Below are positions 27,040 through 36,253 of a stretch of 64,000 nucleotides of DNA, in pieces; positions within the stretch are counted from its first letter, which is position 1; every line of letters starts with the position of its first letter. The position numbers and the translations under genes are program-made. This DNA comes from Williamsia sp. (GTDB lineage Bacteria; Bacteroidota; Bacteroidia; Chitinophagales; Chitinophagaceae): assembly GCA_015069695.1 (NCBI GenBank), contig JADCRZ010000010.1, forward strand, positions 87,194 to 151,193. Direction: 5' to 3'. Under the pieces are notes generated by a model, which did no database searches, was not told the origin of the DNA, and saw nothing but the letters and a program-made list of their open reading frames with translations.

Positions 27040-28200
27040 ATGAGAAATCTGGTGATAGGAATTTATTTTCACCCCGAAGCGTTCCCGCCTACCTTAAATG
27101 CCGTCAGTGAGTTGAGCGAGTGCTTCGATCAAATTACGATTGTACACCGGCCTCACCTGCATAACACCTGGAAGTATCCCGCCAATGTAAGGGCCCTGGC
27201 TTCCGGCAGTTTCATGACTGCCAAACAGCAGGAAGCAGCTTCAGTAGGAAGCAAAGCAGGCTTTTACATCCGGTACGTATACTTGTTTCTCAAACAATGC
27301 ATAAGAGAAAAGCCGGAAGTGATTCTCGTATACGACTCTATCAGCTTATACGCTTACCATATGATAAAACGGCTGCTACGGTTCAAGCACAAAGTATGGT
27401 ACCACAATCATGATGTAGTGGAACTTCCCTTGTTGCGCAGATTTTCTATAGGATGGTTTGCTGCGAGAAAAGAAGCCGGTGCGTTCGATTACCTTGACAT
27501 GTTCTCCCTGCCGACAAACGAGCGGCTTGCGCATTTCCCTATGCAACGCTTTAAAGGCCACTATTTCTTTATACCCAACTATCCGGCTAAAAAGTTTTAC
27601 TTGCAATTCTACCGCAGGCGTACGCTACAGCAAACAGTAAGACTCATATTTCAGGGGCATATCGGTCCGTATCACGGCATTGAAGAAACCATTCCTTTGC
27701 TGAAGGAATCCATTATGGGGCATCAACTTGAACTGGTGCTCAAAGGGCCATGCCAGGAAGACTACAGGGAGCGCATTCTTCAACAGGCAATGGCATACAA
27801 TGTAACGGGCAGTATTACGTTCATCGGCATTACGCCTTATGCGGATGTGCCTGCAACCACATCAACATGCCATATCGGGATCGGCATTTTGGCCAAAAAA
27901 GATATTATGAACACCACGCTTGGTACAGCCTCCAATAAGTTATATGAATATGCTGCTGTAGGGTTGCCCGTGTTATATTACAACAGTGAAAACTTCACCA
28001 GACACCTGGGAAAATATACATGGGCCTTTCCTGTAGACACAACCAGTGATGACATCAAAGAAAAACTAACTTCTGTTCTTCAGTCGTACGATCAGCTGTC
28101 TGCCGCTGCTCACTACGACTTCTTACATGGACTTAATTTTGAGGCGGGGTTCAAACAGGTAAAGGCATACCTTATTCAGGAAAGAAAAGATCATATTTAG
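27040..28200 (+). CDS. GT4-like glycosyltransferase
   Basis: 386 aa. The N-terminal GT-B domain begins GIYFHPEAFPPTLNAVSEL; KVWYHNHDVVELPLL lies mid-protein. The C-terminal domain has LIFQGHIGPYHGIEETIPLL and ASNKLYEYAAVGLPVLYYN, the Glyco_trans_1 donor-binding segment. The Glu of the EX7E motif is replaced by a NKLYEYAAVG pattern common in 4-amino-fucose or related transferases. Donor not determinable. Confidence 0.82.
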   Translation: MRNLVIGIYFHPEAFPPTLNAVSELSECFDQITIVHRPHLHNTWKYPANVRALASGSFMTAKQQEAASVGSKAGFYIRYVYLFLKQCIREKPEVILVYDSISLYAYHMIKRLLRFKHKVWYHNHDVVELPLLRRFSIGWFAARKEAGAFDYLDMFSLPTNERLAHFPMQRFKGHYFFIPNYPAKKFYLQFYRRRTLQQTVRLIFQGHIGPYHGIEETIPLLKESIMGHQLELVLKGPCQEDYRERILQQAMAYNVTGSITFIGITPYADVPATTSTCHIGIGILAKKDIMNTTLGTASNKLYEYAAVGLPVLYYNSENFTRHLGKYTWAFPVDTTSDDIKEKLTSVLQSYDQLSAAAHYDFLHGLNFEAGFKQVKAYLIQERKDHI

Positions 28201-28243
28201 TACTTTACACATTTTATTACGTAATACAGACTCTTAATTTTTT

Positions 28244-29218
28244 ATGAAAACCGCTCTTATCACAGGTGTAACTGGTCAGGATGGCGCTTATCTGAGTAAA
28301 TTATTGTTAAGCAAAGGGTACAGAGTTATCGGGCTGATCCGCTCATTTATGGGCACCAATACGGTACGGCTTAAATACCTGAAGATTCTCGACCAGATAG
28401 AGTTGTACGAGTGCGACCTGCAGGATCTCTCGCAGGTTATCAAGATAATTTTGGAAACAAAGCCGCAGGAAATATACAATCTTGCCGCGCAAAGCAGCGT
28501 TTCCCTGTCATTTCAACAGCCCATCGGCACCCTGCAATTCAATATCAATTCGGTACTCAACATCCTGGAGGCCATCCGCCTGATCAATCCTTCTATGAAA
28601 TTTTACCAGGCTTCCAGCAGCGAAATGTTCGGTAAGGTGGAAGAATTGCCCATCACAGAGAATTCAAAATTCTATCCATTGAGTCCTTACGCGATTTCCA
28701 AGGTTGCCGCTCATTATATTGCAATCAATTACCGGGATTCTTATAATCTGTTTACTTGCTGCGGTATACTTTTCAACCATGAATCTTATCTGCGGGGAAA
28801 TCACTTCTTTGTGAAAAAGGTCATACGCGGCGCGCTGGATATCATCAATGGCAAACGCGAACACCTCGAGCTGGGGAACCTTGAACTGAAAAGAGACTTT
28901 GGTTCTTCCGAACATTATGTAGAGGCCATGTGGAAAATACTGCAGCGCGACACGCCCGACGATTTTGTGATCTGCTCAGGCCGTTCTGTGTATCTAAAAG
29001 AAATTGTGGAATATGTATTTAACCGCCTTGATATTCCGCTCAACAAGATCATCACAAAACAAACCTTGTTCCGTCCTACAGATATCAGAGACATCTATGG
29101 TTCCAATGAGAAAGCTGAAAGAGAGCTGAACTGGAGCTATCATATCAGCTTTTTTGATGTGCTGGATCAACTGATAGAAGAAGAAAAGGTGAATTACTCC
29201 GAAGACATCAAGCTATAA
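28244..29218 (+). CDS. GDP-mannose 4,6-dehydratase-like SDR, short paralogue
   Basis: 324 aa. [47 protein letters not shown], catalytic YAISK in SPYAISKVAAHY and [12 protein letters not shown] are all Gmd family signatures. It is about 45 residues shorter than, and clearly different from, the full gmd at 38140. It may make GDP-4-keto-6-deoxymannose, or act on a different nucleotide sugar. No ketoreductase partner abuts it; a second FkbM gene follows. Confidence 0.82.
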   Translation: MKTALITGVTGQDGAYLSKLLLSKGYRVIGLIRSFMGTNTVRLKYLKILDQIELYECDLQDLSQVIKIILETKPQEIYNLAAQSSVSLSFQQPIGTLQFNINSVLNILEAIRLINPSMKFYQASSSEMFGKVEELPITENSKFYPLSPYAISKVAAHYIAINYRDSYNLFTCCGILFNHESYLRGNHFFVKKVIRGALDIINGKREHLELGNLELKRDFGSSEHYVEAMWKILQRDTPDDFVICSGRSVYLKEIVEYVFNRLDIPLNKIITKQTLFRPTDIRDIYGSNEKAERELNWSYHISFFDVLDQLIEEEKVNYSEDIKL

Positions 29219-29291
29219 ACGGGATAGCCAGTTTATACTTTACCTGTAAATACGTAATAGTTTCCCGGAAAAGGGGATATCAATACTGTGT

Positions 29292-30131
29292 ATGCTTATC
29301 AAATTATTTCAATCATTGCCTCAATTTAAAGGAAAGAACAGAATCGCGAGATGGCTGCTAAAGAGTACGATAAAAGAAAAGAAAGACATCATCCTGGCAG
29401 GGCATCATCAGTTACAATACAAGATACCCAACTTTGTGGAGCCGGTTGGTTTCGACATCCTGATCGATGGAATTCATGAAGAGCAAACATCAGCGTTTAT
29501 CCGGAAACATGTTCCGCCTAACGGGACATTCATTGACATCGGCGCAAACATTGGTTCTATCACGATGCCTGTTTGCCGGCAGCGCCCTGATATCAAAGCC
29601 ATCAGTATTGAGGCCTCGCCAAGGGTCTTTAAATATCTTGAACACAACATTGCGTTAAACAACATAACTAACTGCACCATTGTCAACAAAGCGGTTGACC
29701 ACGCAGACGGCAAAATTGTAGATTTCTACAGCCAGCCCGAACTTTTTGGAACAGGCTCTATGTCGGCCGTATTTACCAGCGAATCTGAACAGGTCGAAAC
29801 CATCACCATCGACACCTTACGTGAAAAGTATCGTATTCCGGCCATATCATTTATAAAGATCGATATAGAAGGATTTGAATACTTTGCTTTTGAAGGCGGC
29901 CAAAATACGCTGAAAAGAGACGATGCGCCGGATATTCTATTCGAGTTTGTGGATTGGGCTGAAAAACAAGCCAGAAATTTAAAACCCGGCAATGCACAGG
30001 AACTGCTCATGTCGTACGGTTTTGATATATATGAGTTCAAGAATGGCAAGCCTGCAGGAGCCCGGCTGCATAAGCCGGTCGTCAGGGAGGGGTGGGTAAT
30101 GCTTTATGCCACCAAAAGAAGGAAACAGTAA
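29292..30131 (+). CDS. FkbM family methyltransferase
   Basis: 279 aa. Motif I FIDIGANIGSITMPV (about 78-92), AISIEASPRVFKYLEHN, and the FkbM signature ISFIKIDIEGFEYFAFEGG (about 189-207) are clear. A basic N-terminal stretch precedes the domain. It probably O-methylates a sugar of the repeat unit. The paralogue at 24053 differs enough to suggest a different position or acceptor. Confidence 0.9.
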   Translation: MLIKLFQSLPQFKGKNRIARWLLKSTIKEKKDIILAGHHQLQYKIPNFVEPVGFDILIDGIHEEQTSAFIRKHVPPNGTFIDIGANIGSITMPVCRQRPDIKAISIEASPRVFKYLEHNIALNNITNCTIVNKAVDHADGKIVDFYSQPELFGTGSMSAVFTSESEQVETITIDTLREKYRIPAISFIKIDIEGFEYFAFEGGQNTLKRDDAPDILFEFVDWAEKQARNLKPGNAQELLMSYGFDIYEFKNGKPAGARLHKPVVREGWVMLYATKRRKQ

Positions 30132-30160
30132 CTTTGCGCAGGAAACCAGATCGGTAACAG

Positions 30161-31531
30161 ATGAAAAAAATTATATGGCTGATAAGTGCCGGTGTTTTTC
30201 TGTTTGAACAGATGTCCTCCAACCTGTCGACGTATGAAAGCCTGTCAGTTGCCTTTCTTGTATACATTATCTTGTCGTTTGTAGAAAACCTTGGTAAAAA
30301 ACTGGTTATACTGGATGTAGCCATTATCATCAGCATTATTACTTGTTTGATCGTACCCATTGCAGGTTATCATTACTATACGCCTTCCAATTTACAAGCA
30401 CGGCTATGGGTCAAATTCATGAGAGTACCGTCGAACGAATACTACTCATACATGTTTCCTGCGGTAGCGGCGATGACCCTAGGCATGAAGCTGCCGATCT
30501 TTTACAAGAATCAAACGTATAGAAGCCATGAACAGTACATGCTCAAAGTGAAAGCTTATCTTGCTGACGTAAAGTGGCAAGGCGTGGGCATGGTTATAGT
30601 AGGCCTCCTGGCTTCATCGCTCAGAGACAAAGTGCCGGCTGCAATCAGTTTTATCTGTTTCCTGCTTAGCTACCTGATGTTTGTAGGTATTTTTTACTGC
30701 CTTTACTCCCCTATTCCCTTCAAACGAACGATACTGGTCACGGTCTTCGGCTTGTTGCTGGCACGTTCGATTACCGCAGGCATGTTTGGGGAAATGGTGT
30801 TTATGGGAGCATTGACGATGATCCTGATCCTGATCGGATACAAGATAAACTTCGGTAAAAAGTTCGCCCTCCTGCTGGCGGGGATCTTTGGCATCATCCT
30901 GCTCCAGGCCGTTAAACCAGCTTTCAGGAAACAAACCTGGTCAGGCAGAGCAGCAGGAAATGAGCTTTCTGTTTTTAAGGATGTAGTGGGTGAAAAAATC
31001 AGTACCCCTACGGCTTTGCTTGCTGACAGACGGACCTTGTTTGTTACGTACTCCCGGTTTAACCAGGGTGAAATTATTTCCAGGGTATTGCACGCTGTGC
31101 CCAGAAAGTATCCTTACGCGAATGGGGAAACCATTCTTACATCGCTTGCTGCTACCATAGTGCCTCGTTTTTTATGGCCCGACAAACCGGAAGCAGGCGG
31201 TGCATATAATTTCAAGCGTTTCCTGGGGGCCAAACTTAAAGGATGGAGCGAGAACATCAGTCCTTTTGGCGAAGCATACGGCAATTTCGGCGTAACTGGC
31301 GGGATCGTTTTTATGTTCTTTTTTGGGCTTTTCTTTAATTTTGTTTTTCAATGGCTGCTAAAAATTGCGGTAAATACACCCTCCCTTATACTCTGGTTCC
31401 CTTACCTGTTTTTTTATGCTATCAGTATAGAAACGGACGTGCTCAGCATGGTGAACGCCTTTACCAAGGCTGCTTTATTCACCTATGTGGTATACAAGCT
31501 CTTCCGCCATGTTTTTAAACTTAAAATCTAG
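30161..31531 (+). CDS. Wzy-like oligosaccharide-repeat polymerase
   Basis: 456 aa, hydrophobic with about ten to twelve predicted membrane helices by eye and one larger polar loop (about 260-350) containing RTLFVTYSRFNQGEII and LWPDKPEAGGAY. The topology and the context among glycosyltransferases match O-antigen or exopolysaccharide polymerases, which join lipid-linked repeats in the periplasm. Wzy proteins share little sequence, so this rests on topology and place. A Wzx flippase gene is not seen in the locus. Confidence 0.72.
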   Translation: MKKIIWLISAGVFLFEQMSSNLSTYESLSVAFLVYIILSFVENLGKKLVILDVAIIISIITCLIVPIAGYHYYTPSNLQARLWVKFMRVPSNEYYSYMFPAVAAMTLGMKLPIFYKNQTYRSHEQYMLKVKAYLADVKWQGVGMVIVGLLASSLRDKVPAAISFICFLLSYLMFVGIFYCLYSPIPFKRTILVTVFGLLLARSITAGMFGEMVFMGALTMILILIGYKINFGKKFALLLAGIFGIILLQAVKPAFRKQTWSGRAAGNELSVFKDVVGEKISTPTALLADRRTLFVTYSRFNQGEIISRVLHAVPRKYPYANGETILTSLAATIVPRFLWPDKPEAGGAYNFKRFLGAKLKGWSENISPFGEAYGNFGVTGGIVFMFFFGLFFNFVFQWLLKIAVNTPSLILWFPYLFFYAISIETDVLSMVNAFTKAALFTYVVYKLFRHVFKLKI

Positions 31532-31560
31532 TAGAAAAGTTACCGGTGTCGTAAGTAGAG

Positions 31561-32721
31561 GTGATTATGATAGTAAACAACCACAAGAAGGCAACGTTCA
31601 AAGATAGTATTGGCATCAATAGTGTCCTGTTCTCCTTCCGGTTGCTGAATCTTTTACTCCGGCTACTGAAGGGGGTACTTTTCAGGAAGTGCAGGAACCC
31701 TTCCCGGATCCTGGTATTCCGTACAGGCTCGCTGGGTGATTCGTTGTGTGCCATTCCTACCATTGCTGCCATCCGCAAAAAATACCCGGAAGCAACCATC
31801 GACATTCTTACAAACCCGGGGCGCTCGACGCTTATCTCGATAGATCAGTTGCTTTCACCAACCGTTTTCAATCGGGTGATCAATTACTTTGAATTAAGTA
31901 GGCGCCAGCTGGTTTCCATGCTCAGGCAAAATAAATACGAGCTGGTTATAGAGCTTCCCCAGGCCAATGCAAAGTTTTCGCAGCTGGTTCGCAACACCCT
32001 GTTCTTTCGCCTGATTGCCCCTTGCGGCTGGGGATGGGAAATGGGTAAAATCTTATTCTATAGAAAAGTACAGGAAAGATTTATTGAATACGACACGGAA
32101 GTTGTTCGCCTGGCAAATATAGCCGCGAAAAACGGTGTACCCGTTGACATCAACTATTTTCCGTTGAACATCACGGAAGCAGACAGGAACTATGTGGTGC
32201 AAAAATACCAGGAGTTGGGAATAAGGCCGGAAAGAACGGTGGGAATAGCCATCGGAGCCAACAGGCCCCAGAACCGCTGGCCGCTGGAGAACGTAGAAAA
32301 GGTAGTGCGTTTTTTTACTCCGGAGTACGATGTTGTTATACTGGGTGGGAAAGAAGATTTTGAGCCTGCATCCAAGCTCTGTGTGAATGCAAGTGTCTTT
32401 AATTTATGTGGTGCCTTTACGCCTATGCAAAGTGCGGTTGCCATACAGAAATGCCATGTTTTCCTCAGCAATGATACAGGTCCGATGCATTTGTCTTACG
32501 CAGTAGGTACCCCAACTGTAGCCACTTTTACCTCAAGGGATTTTATAGGCACATGGTTTCCTCCCAAGAGCGACAAGAATATTGTGTTCAGATCAGATGA
32601 TATTCCCTGTTCCATTTGCCTGAGCGAATACTGTGGCAACAATATCTGCATACAAGCTATACGTCCTTCCCTGGTATCAGCAGCGATGGCCCGATTGATC
32701 GACAACAAAAGACTGAACTAA
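31561..32721 (+). CDS. GT9 (heptosyltransferase-like) glycosyltransferase
   Basis: 386 aa from a GTG at 31561, or 384 aa from the ATG at 31567. GT9 motifs: ILVFRTGSLGDSLCAIPTI, ATIDILTNPGR, GIAIGANRPQNRWPLENV, VILGGKEDFEPASKL and the donor-site FLSNDTGPMHLSYAVGTPT. Related enzymes transfer heptose or other sugars to lipid A core or glycans. In an exopolysaccharide locus the donor may not be heptose. Confidence 0.88.
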   Translation: MIMIVNNHKKATFKDSIGINSVLFSFRLLNLLLRLLKGVLFRKCRNPSRILVFRTGSLGDSLCAIPTIAAIRKKYPEATIDILTNPGRSTLISIDQLLSPTVFNRVINYFELSRRQLVSMLRQNKYELVIELPQANAKFSQLVRNTLFFRLIAPCGWGWEMGKILFYRKVQERFIEYDTEVVRLANIAAKNGVPVDINYFPLNITEADRNYVVQKYQELGIRPERTVGIAIGANRPQNRWPLENVEKVVRFFTPEYDVVILGGKEDFEPASKLCVNASVFNLCGAFTPMQSAVAIQKCHVFLSNDTGPMHLSYAVGTPTVATFTSRDFIGTWFPPKSDKNIVFRSDDIPCSICLSEYCGNNICIQAIRPSLVSAAMARLIDNKRLN

Positions 32722-32727
32722 CATCAC

Positions 32728-33906
32728 GTGTTGGAGGCAAAGAAAAGACTGGTGATCATGATTGATTGGTTCCTGCCGGGTTACAAGGCAGGCGGACAAA
32801 TTCAATCATGTGCCAACCTGGCTCTTGCGTTGCAGGATCTGTTCATCATATATATCATCACCAGCGATCGTGACCTGGGTGATGATGCCCCTTATCCATC
32901 TATACAACCGGATGCCTGGAACAAGCTCGGCAACGGCCTGGAAGTCTTTTATGTTTCGCCTCAAAACCTGCGTTATTCTTTCCTGAAAAAAGTGACTGCA
33001 CAGGTTGATCCGCACTGCATTTATATAAACAGCATGTTTTCCTGGCCTTTCACGGCATTGCCGTTGCTTGCATACTACAGGAACAGCAAAGCAAAGATCG
33101 TGCTGGCGCCCAGAGGCATGTTGCACGCAGGTGCCCTGTCGCAGCGAAAATTAAAAAAGACCTTGTTTTTGCAGGTGTTTAAAGCGATCGGACTGTCATC
33201 AAAGGTCTTATTTCATGCGACCAACACCACAGAAGTAAAAGACATCCGGCAGGTGCTTGGCAAGCAGGTAGCCGTTAAGCTGGTACAGGACTTCAACGCT
33301 ACCATTCAGAAGCCTTTTCAAACAGTCGCGAAAGAAAGGGGCCAGCTAAAGTGTTTGTTTGTAGCCCGGGTAGTGCGCCATAAGAACTTGCTTTTTCTTC
33401 TTTTGATGTTAAAGCGTTTGACCGCCACCGTAAGCGTGACGGTTGCAGGCCCGGTAGAAGAAGCGGATTATTGGAATGAATGCCAACAAGCCATCAGCCA
33501 GCTTCCACCCCATATCACGGTAAGCCATACAGGAGCTATACCGCACCAGGAGCTGGAAAAAATATACCTGGATCATCACCTGTTTGTACTGCCAACCCTG
33601 GGAGAAAATTTTGGTCATGCGATCTTTGAATCGCTGCTTTATGGCCGGCCTGTACTACTCAGTGATAAAACCCCCTGGCACGACCTGCAGCAAAAAGAAG
33701 CCGGCTGGACACCGGCCTTGGATCAGGACGCATTCCTCTCTGTGATCCAGGTAGCCGCCGGCTGGAGCCAGCAGGAATTCGACCGGCATGCAAGCGCGGC
33801 CTGGCATTATGCGAAGGAGTACATCCAAAAAGGTGATCTGGCAAATAAATACGTAGACTTATTTAGTATAGAAGAACCCACCCCTGTCACTTCTGCCAGG
33901 GGATAA
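32728..33906 (+). CDS. GT4 family glycosyltransferase
   Basis: 392 aa with a GTG start 6 bp after the GT9 stop. Motifs are MIDWFLPGYKAGGQIQSCAN (acceptor-side loop), IVLAPRGMLHAGALSQRKLKK, CLFVARVVRHKNLLFLL and LPTLGENFGHAIFESLLYG, the EX7E donor motif. The APRGML segment is common in WcaI/PimB-like transferases. Specific sugar unknown. Confidence 0.9.
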   Translation: MLEAKKRLVIMIDWFLPGYKAGGQIQSCANLALALQDLFIIYIITSDRDLGDDAPYPSIQPDAWNKLGNGLEVFYVSPQNLRYSFLKKVTAQVDPHCIYINSMFSWPFTALPLLAYYRNSKAKIVLAPRGMLHAGALSQRKLKKTLFLQVFKAIGLSSKVLFHATNTTEVKDIRQVLGKQVAVKLVQDFNATIQKPFQTVAKERGQLKCLFVARVVRHKNLLFLLLMLKRLTATVSVTVAGPVEEADYWNECQQAISQLPPHITVSHTGAIPHQELEKIYLDHHLFVLPTLGENFGHAIFESLLYGRPVLLSDKTPWHDLQQKEAGWTPALDQDAFLSVIQVAAGWSQQEFDRHASAAWHYAKEYIQKGDLANKYVDLFSIEEPTPVTSARG

Positions 33907-33947
33907 GAAAGAGATCCACCTGCAAAGAACAGGGTGGATTCAGGATC

Positions 33948-34529
33948 ATGCTCGATATGCCAAACAAAACCGATCTGTCAACCTTTAACAACGCCTGGTA
34001 CCGGCCCCAGATAGGCGCTTCGCGGCTCAAACAGTTGGTATGGTATTTTATCAATTGTTTGTTTTTCCTTAATCCGCTGAATCCAAGCATGGGACTCAAA
34101 AAATTTTTGCTCCGGTTGTTTGGTGCGCGGGTTGGGAAAGAGGTTTGGATAAAGCCTGCCGTAAACATCAAATATCCCTGGAAGCTGCACGTGGGTGATT
34201 ATTGCTGGATCGGGGAAGGAGTTTGGATCGATAACCTGGCCCCCGTAACGATCGGCAACCATGTATGCATTTCACAGGGCGCGATGCTGCTGACGGGCAA
34301 CCACAACTATAAAAAAAGCTCCTTTGATTTGATGATCGGAGAGATTGTGCTGGAAGACGGCGTCTGGGTCGGGGCCAAATCGCTTGTCGGACCAGGAGTT
34401 ACCTGCAGATCGCATGCCGTGCTGTCTGCCTGCTCGGCGACGTATAAAAACCTGGAACCTTACCAGATCTACAGCGGCAACCCCGCTGTAGCGGTTCGGA
34501 AAAGAGAAATTGACGACCAGCCCTTATGA
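33948..34529 (+). CDS. WcaF-like O-acetyltransferase (hexapeptide repeat)
   Basis: 193 aa. FLLRLFGARVGKEVWIKPAV, WKLHVGDYCWIGEGVWIDNL, LLTGNHNYKKSSFDL (catalytic-region His) and YSGNPAVAVRKRE at the end match the WcaF branch of the left-handed beta-helix acetyltransferases. It uses acetyl-CoA to O-acetylate the repeat unit. It overlaps the following GT2 by 4 bp (ATGA), the WcaE/WcaF-type pairing seen in many polysaccharide loci. Confidence 0.9.
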   Translation: MLDMPNKTDLSTFNNAWYRPQIGASRLKQLVWYFINCLFFLNPLNPSMGLKKFLLRLFGARVGKEVWIKPAVNIKYPWKLHVGDYCWIGEGVWIDNLAPVTIGNHVCISQGAMLLTGNHNYKKSSFDLMIGEIVLEDGVWVGAKSLVGPGVTCRSHAVLSACSATYKNLEPYQIYSGNPAVAVRKREIDDQPL

Positions 34530-35290
34530 AAGTGTCTATCATCACAACTACGTTTAACAGTGCAGCTACGGTGGCCTCCACCCTGGAAAGCGTGCAAAGC
34601 CAAACGCATCCTTCCATCGAGCACATCATTGTTGATGGGGCATCCAGCGACGAAACACTTTCAATCGTCCGTTCATTTCCCCATGTGGCCAGGCTGGTTT
34701 CAGAACCTGACAAAGGGTTGTACGATGCCATCAACAAAGGCATCCGGATCAGTACCGGGGATATAATCGGCATCCTGAACTCGGATGATTTTTTTCCGGA
34801 CAACCGGGTGGTAGAAAAAATCGTACAGGCGTTTGATCATCCGGGTACGGAAGCAATCATTGGCGACATTGCATTTATCAGACCGGGTAACCTGAAAAAG
34901 GTGATCAGGCTATACTCTGCCAAAAAGTTTTCGCCGGCCAAATTCGCATATGGCTATATGCCGCCCCATCCTTCCTTTTATGCCCGGAAAGAACTGTACG
35001 ATACATACGGACTGTACAAACAGGACTACAAGATTGCTGCCGACTATGAATTGCTGATGCGGTTTATATACAGGCATAAAATTAGTTACCGGTATATCAA
35101 CCAGGTGCTGGTGTACATGCGCACAGGCGGCATCAGCAACAAAAGCTGGCGGAGCCGTTATGTGTTGAACAAGGAAATTATCAGGGCCTGCAAGGAGAAT
35201 GGCGTGCAGACCAATATGGCGGTCCTGTCTGTTAAATACATCAACAAAATTTTTGAATACATAAAACCGGCACTCATACGTGGAGAATAA
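34526..35290 (+). CDS. GT2 family glycosyltransferase (WcaE-like)
   Basis: 254 aa. VSIITTTFNSAATVASTL, HIIVDGASSDETLSIV, KGLYDAINKGIRISTGDII and GILNSDDFFPDN match WcaE-like GT2 enzymes. Start overlaps wcaF-like stop and its end overlaps the next gene start by 11 bp, so the three genes form a tightly packed unit. Donor unknown. Confidence 0.9.
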   Translation: MKVSIITTTFNSAATVASTLESVQSQTHPSIEHIIVDGASSDETLSIVRSFPHVARLVSEPDKGLYDAINKGIRISTGDIIGILNSDDFFPDNRVVEKIVQAFDHPGTEAIIGDIAFIRPGNLKKVIRLYSAKKFSPAKFAYGYMPPHPSFYARKELYDTYGLYKQDYKIAADYELLMRFIYRHKISYRYINQVLVYMRTGGISNKSWRSRYVLNKEIIRACKENGVQTNMAVLSVKYINKIFEYIKPALIRGE

Positions 35291-36170
35291 AAAATTGCGC
35301 GTCGTTGTTACCGGCGCCGGTGGGTTTGTCGGCGAACGGCTTATGGAAATAGACCGGGACCGGTTCGAGCTTGTTCCGGTTTCATTGCGGACGACCCCGG
35401 TAGAGGCAATTGACCTGTCGGGTGTGGACAGCATTGTGCACCTGGCCGGCAAAGCGCATGAGATGAAGCCGGTTGACGACCAGGTTTATTACGATGTAAA
35501 TTACGGACTCACCAAAAAGCTGGCAGAAGAAGCCCGGCGGCAGAAAGTGCCCCATTTTGTTTACATCAGCTCGGTAAAAGTATGGGGCGACGAAACGGGT
35601 GGTCCGCTCAATGAGCATTCTCCCTGTGAGCCGACGGATGCGTATGGAAAAAGCAAATTGCAGGCAGAAGAAATGCTGCTGCACGGTTCGGCTGTTAGCT
35701 TTAAGGTAGCGGTTGTGCGCCCACCGCTGGTATATGGCCCCCGGGTAAAAGGCAATATGATCAAGCTGCTGCAACTGGCGGATAAAAACTATCCCCTTCC
35801 CTTTGGCGGGATCCGCAACCTGCGCAGCATGGTGTATGTAGACAACCTGGTTGAACTGATCAATACCATCGTAGATCAGCAAGCTTCCGGTATTTATTTG
35901 GCCGGTGATGAGCAACCGGTATCCACCGAGTTCCTGGTACGCACCATCAGAAAAAGCCTTGGCAAGCCGGAGAACATGATCAGCTTGCCGGGTGCTGTGC
36001 GGATGCTGCTGCGTGCCGTAAAACCTGCCCTGTACACACGTTTGTACGGATCGTACATCATCGACAATTCCCTTACCAACAAACGGCTTTCTTTCCATCC
36101 GCCTGTTTCAACCCAAACAGGAATCCGGCACATGGTTGACTGGTACAAAGAAATGGCAAGCCGGAAATAG
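35280..36170 (+). CDS. NAD(P)-dependent UDP-4-keto-sugar reductase/epimerase (WbpV-like)
   Basis: 296 aa, GTG start. VVVTGAGGFVGERLMEI, VHLAGKAHEMKPVDDQVYY, VYISSVKVWGDET and the catalytic YGKSK (TDAYGKSKLQAEEML) match WbpV/Gne-like SDRs that act with WbpM-type dehydratases and a small phosphoglycosyltransferase. Here both partners follow (36254, 37475), suggesting synthesis of UDP-QuiNAc or UDP-FucNAc used as the first sugar. The exact product is an inference. Confidence 0.85.
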   Translation: MENKKLRVVVTGAGGFVGERLMEIDRDRFELVPVSLRTTPVEAIDLSGVDSIVHLAGKAHEMKPVDDQVYYDVNYGLTKKLAEEARRQKVPHFVYISSVKVWGDETGGPLNEHSPCEPTDAYGKSKLQAEEMLLHGSAVSFKVAVVRPPLVYGPRVKGNMIKLLQLADKNYPLPFGGIRNLRSMVYVDNLVELINTIVDQQASGIYLAGDEQPVSTEFLVRTIRKSLGKPENMISLPGAVRMLLRAVKPALYTRLYGSYIIDNSLTNKRLSFHPPVSTQTGIRHMVDWYKEMASRK

Positions 36171-36253
36171 TTGTAATATTGGGCTTTACAGCAAGAGAAA
36201 GCATGCATTTCCTGCCTTTTCAAGCAACAATGACCGAGTTAATTAGTTAGCGC

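Noticed and set aside
28217-28226. ATTACGTAAT palindrome before the gmd-like gene
   Set aside because: A 10-bp palindrome in AT-rich sequence is easily found by chance and no second copy of the full site was seen nearby.
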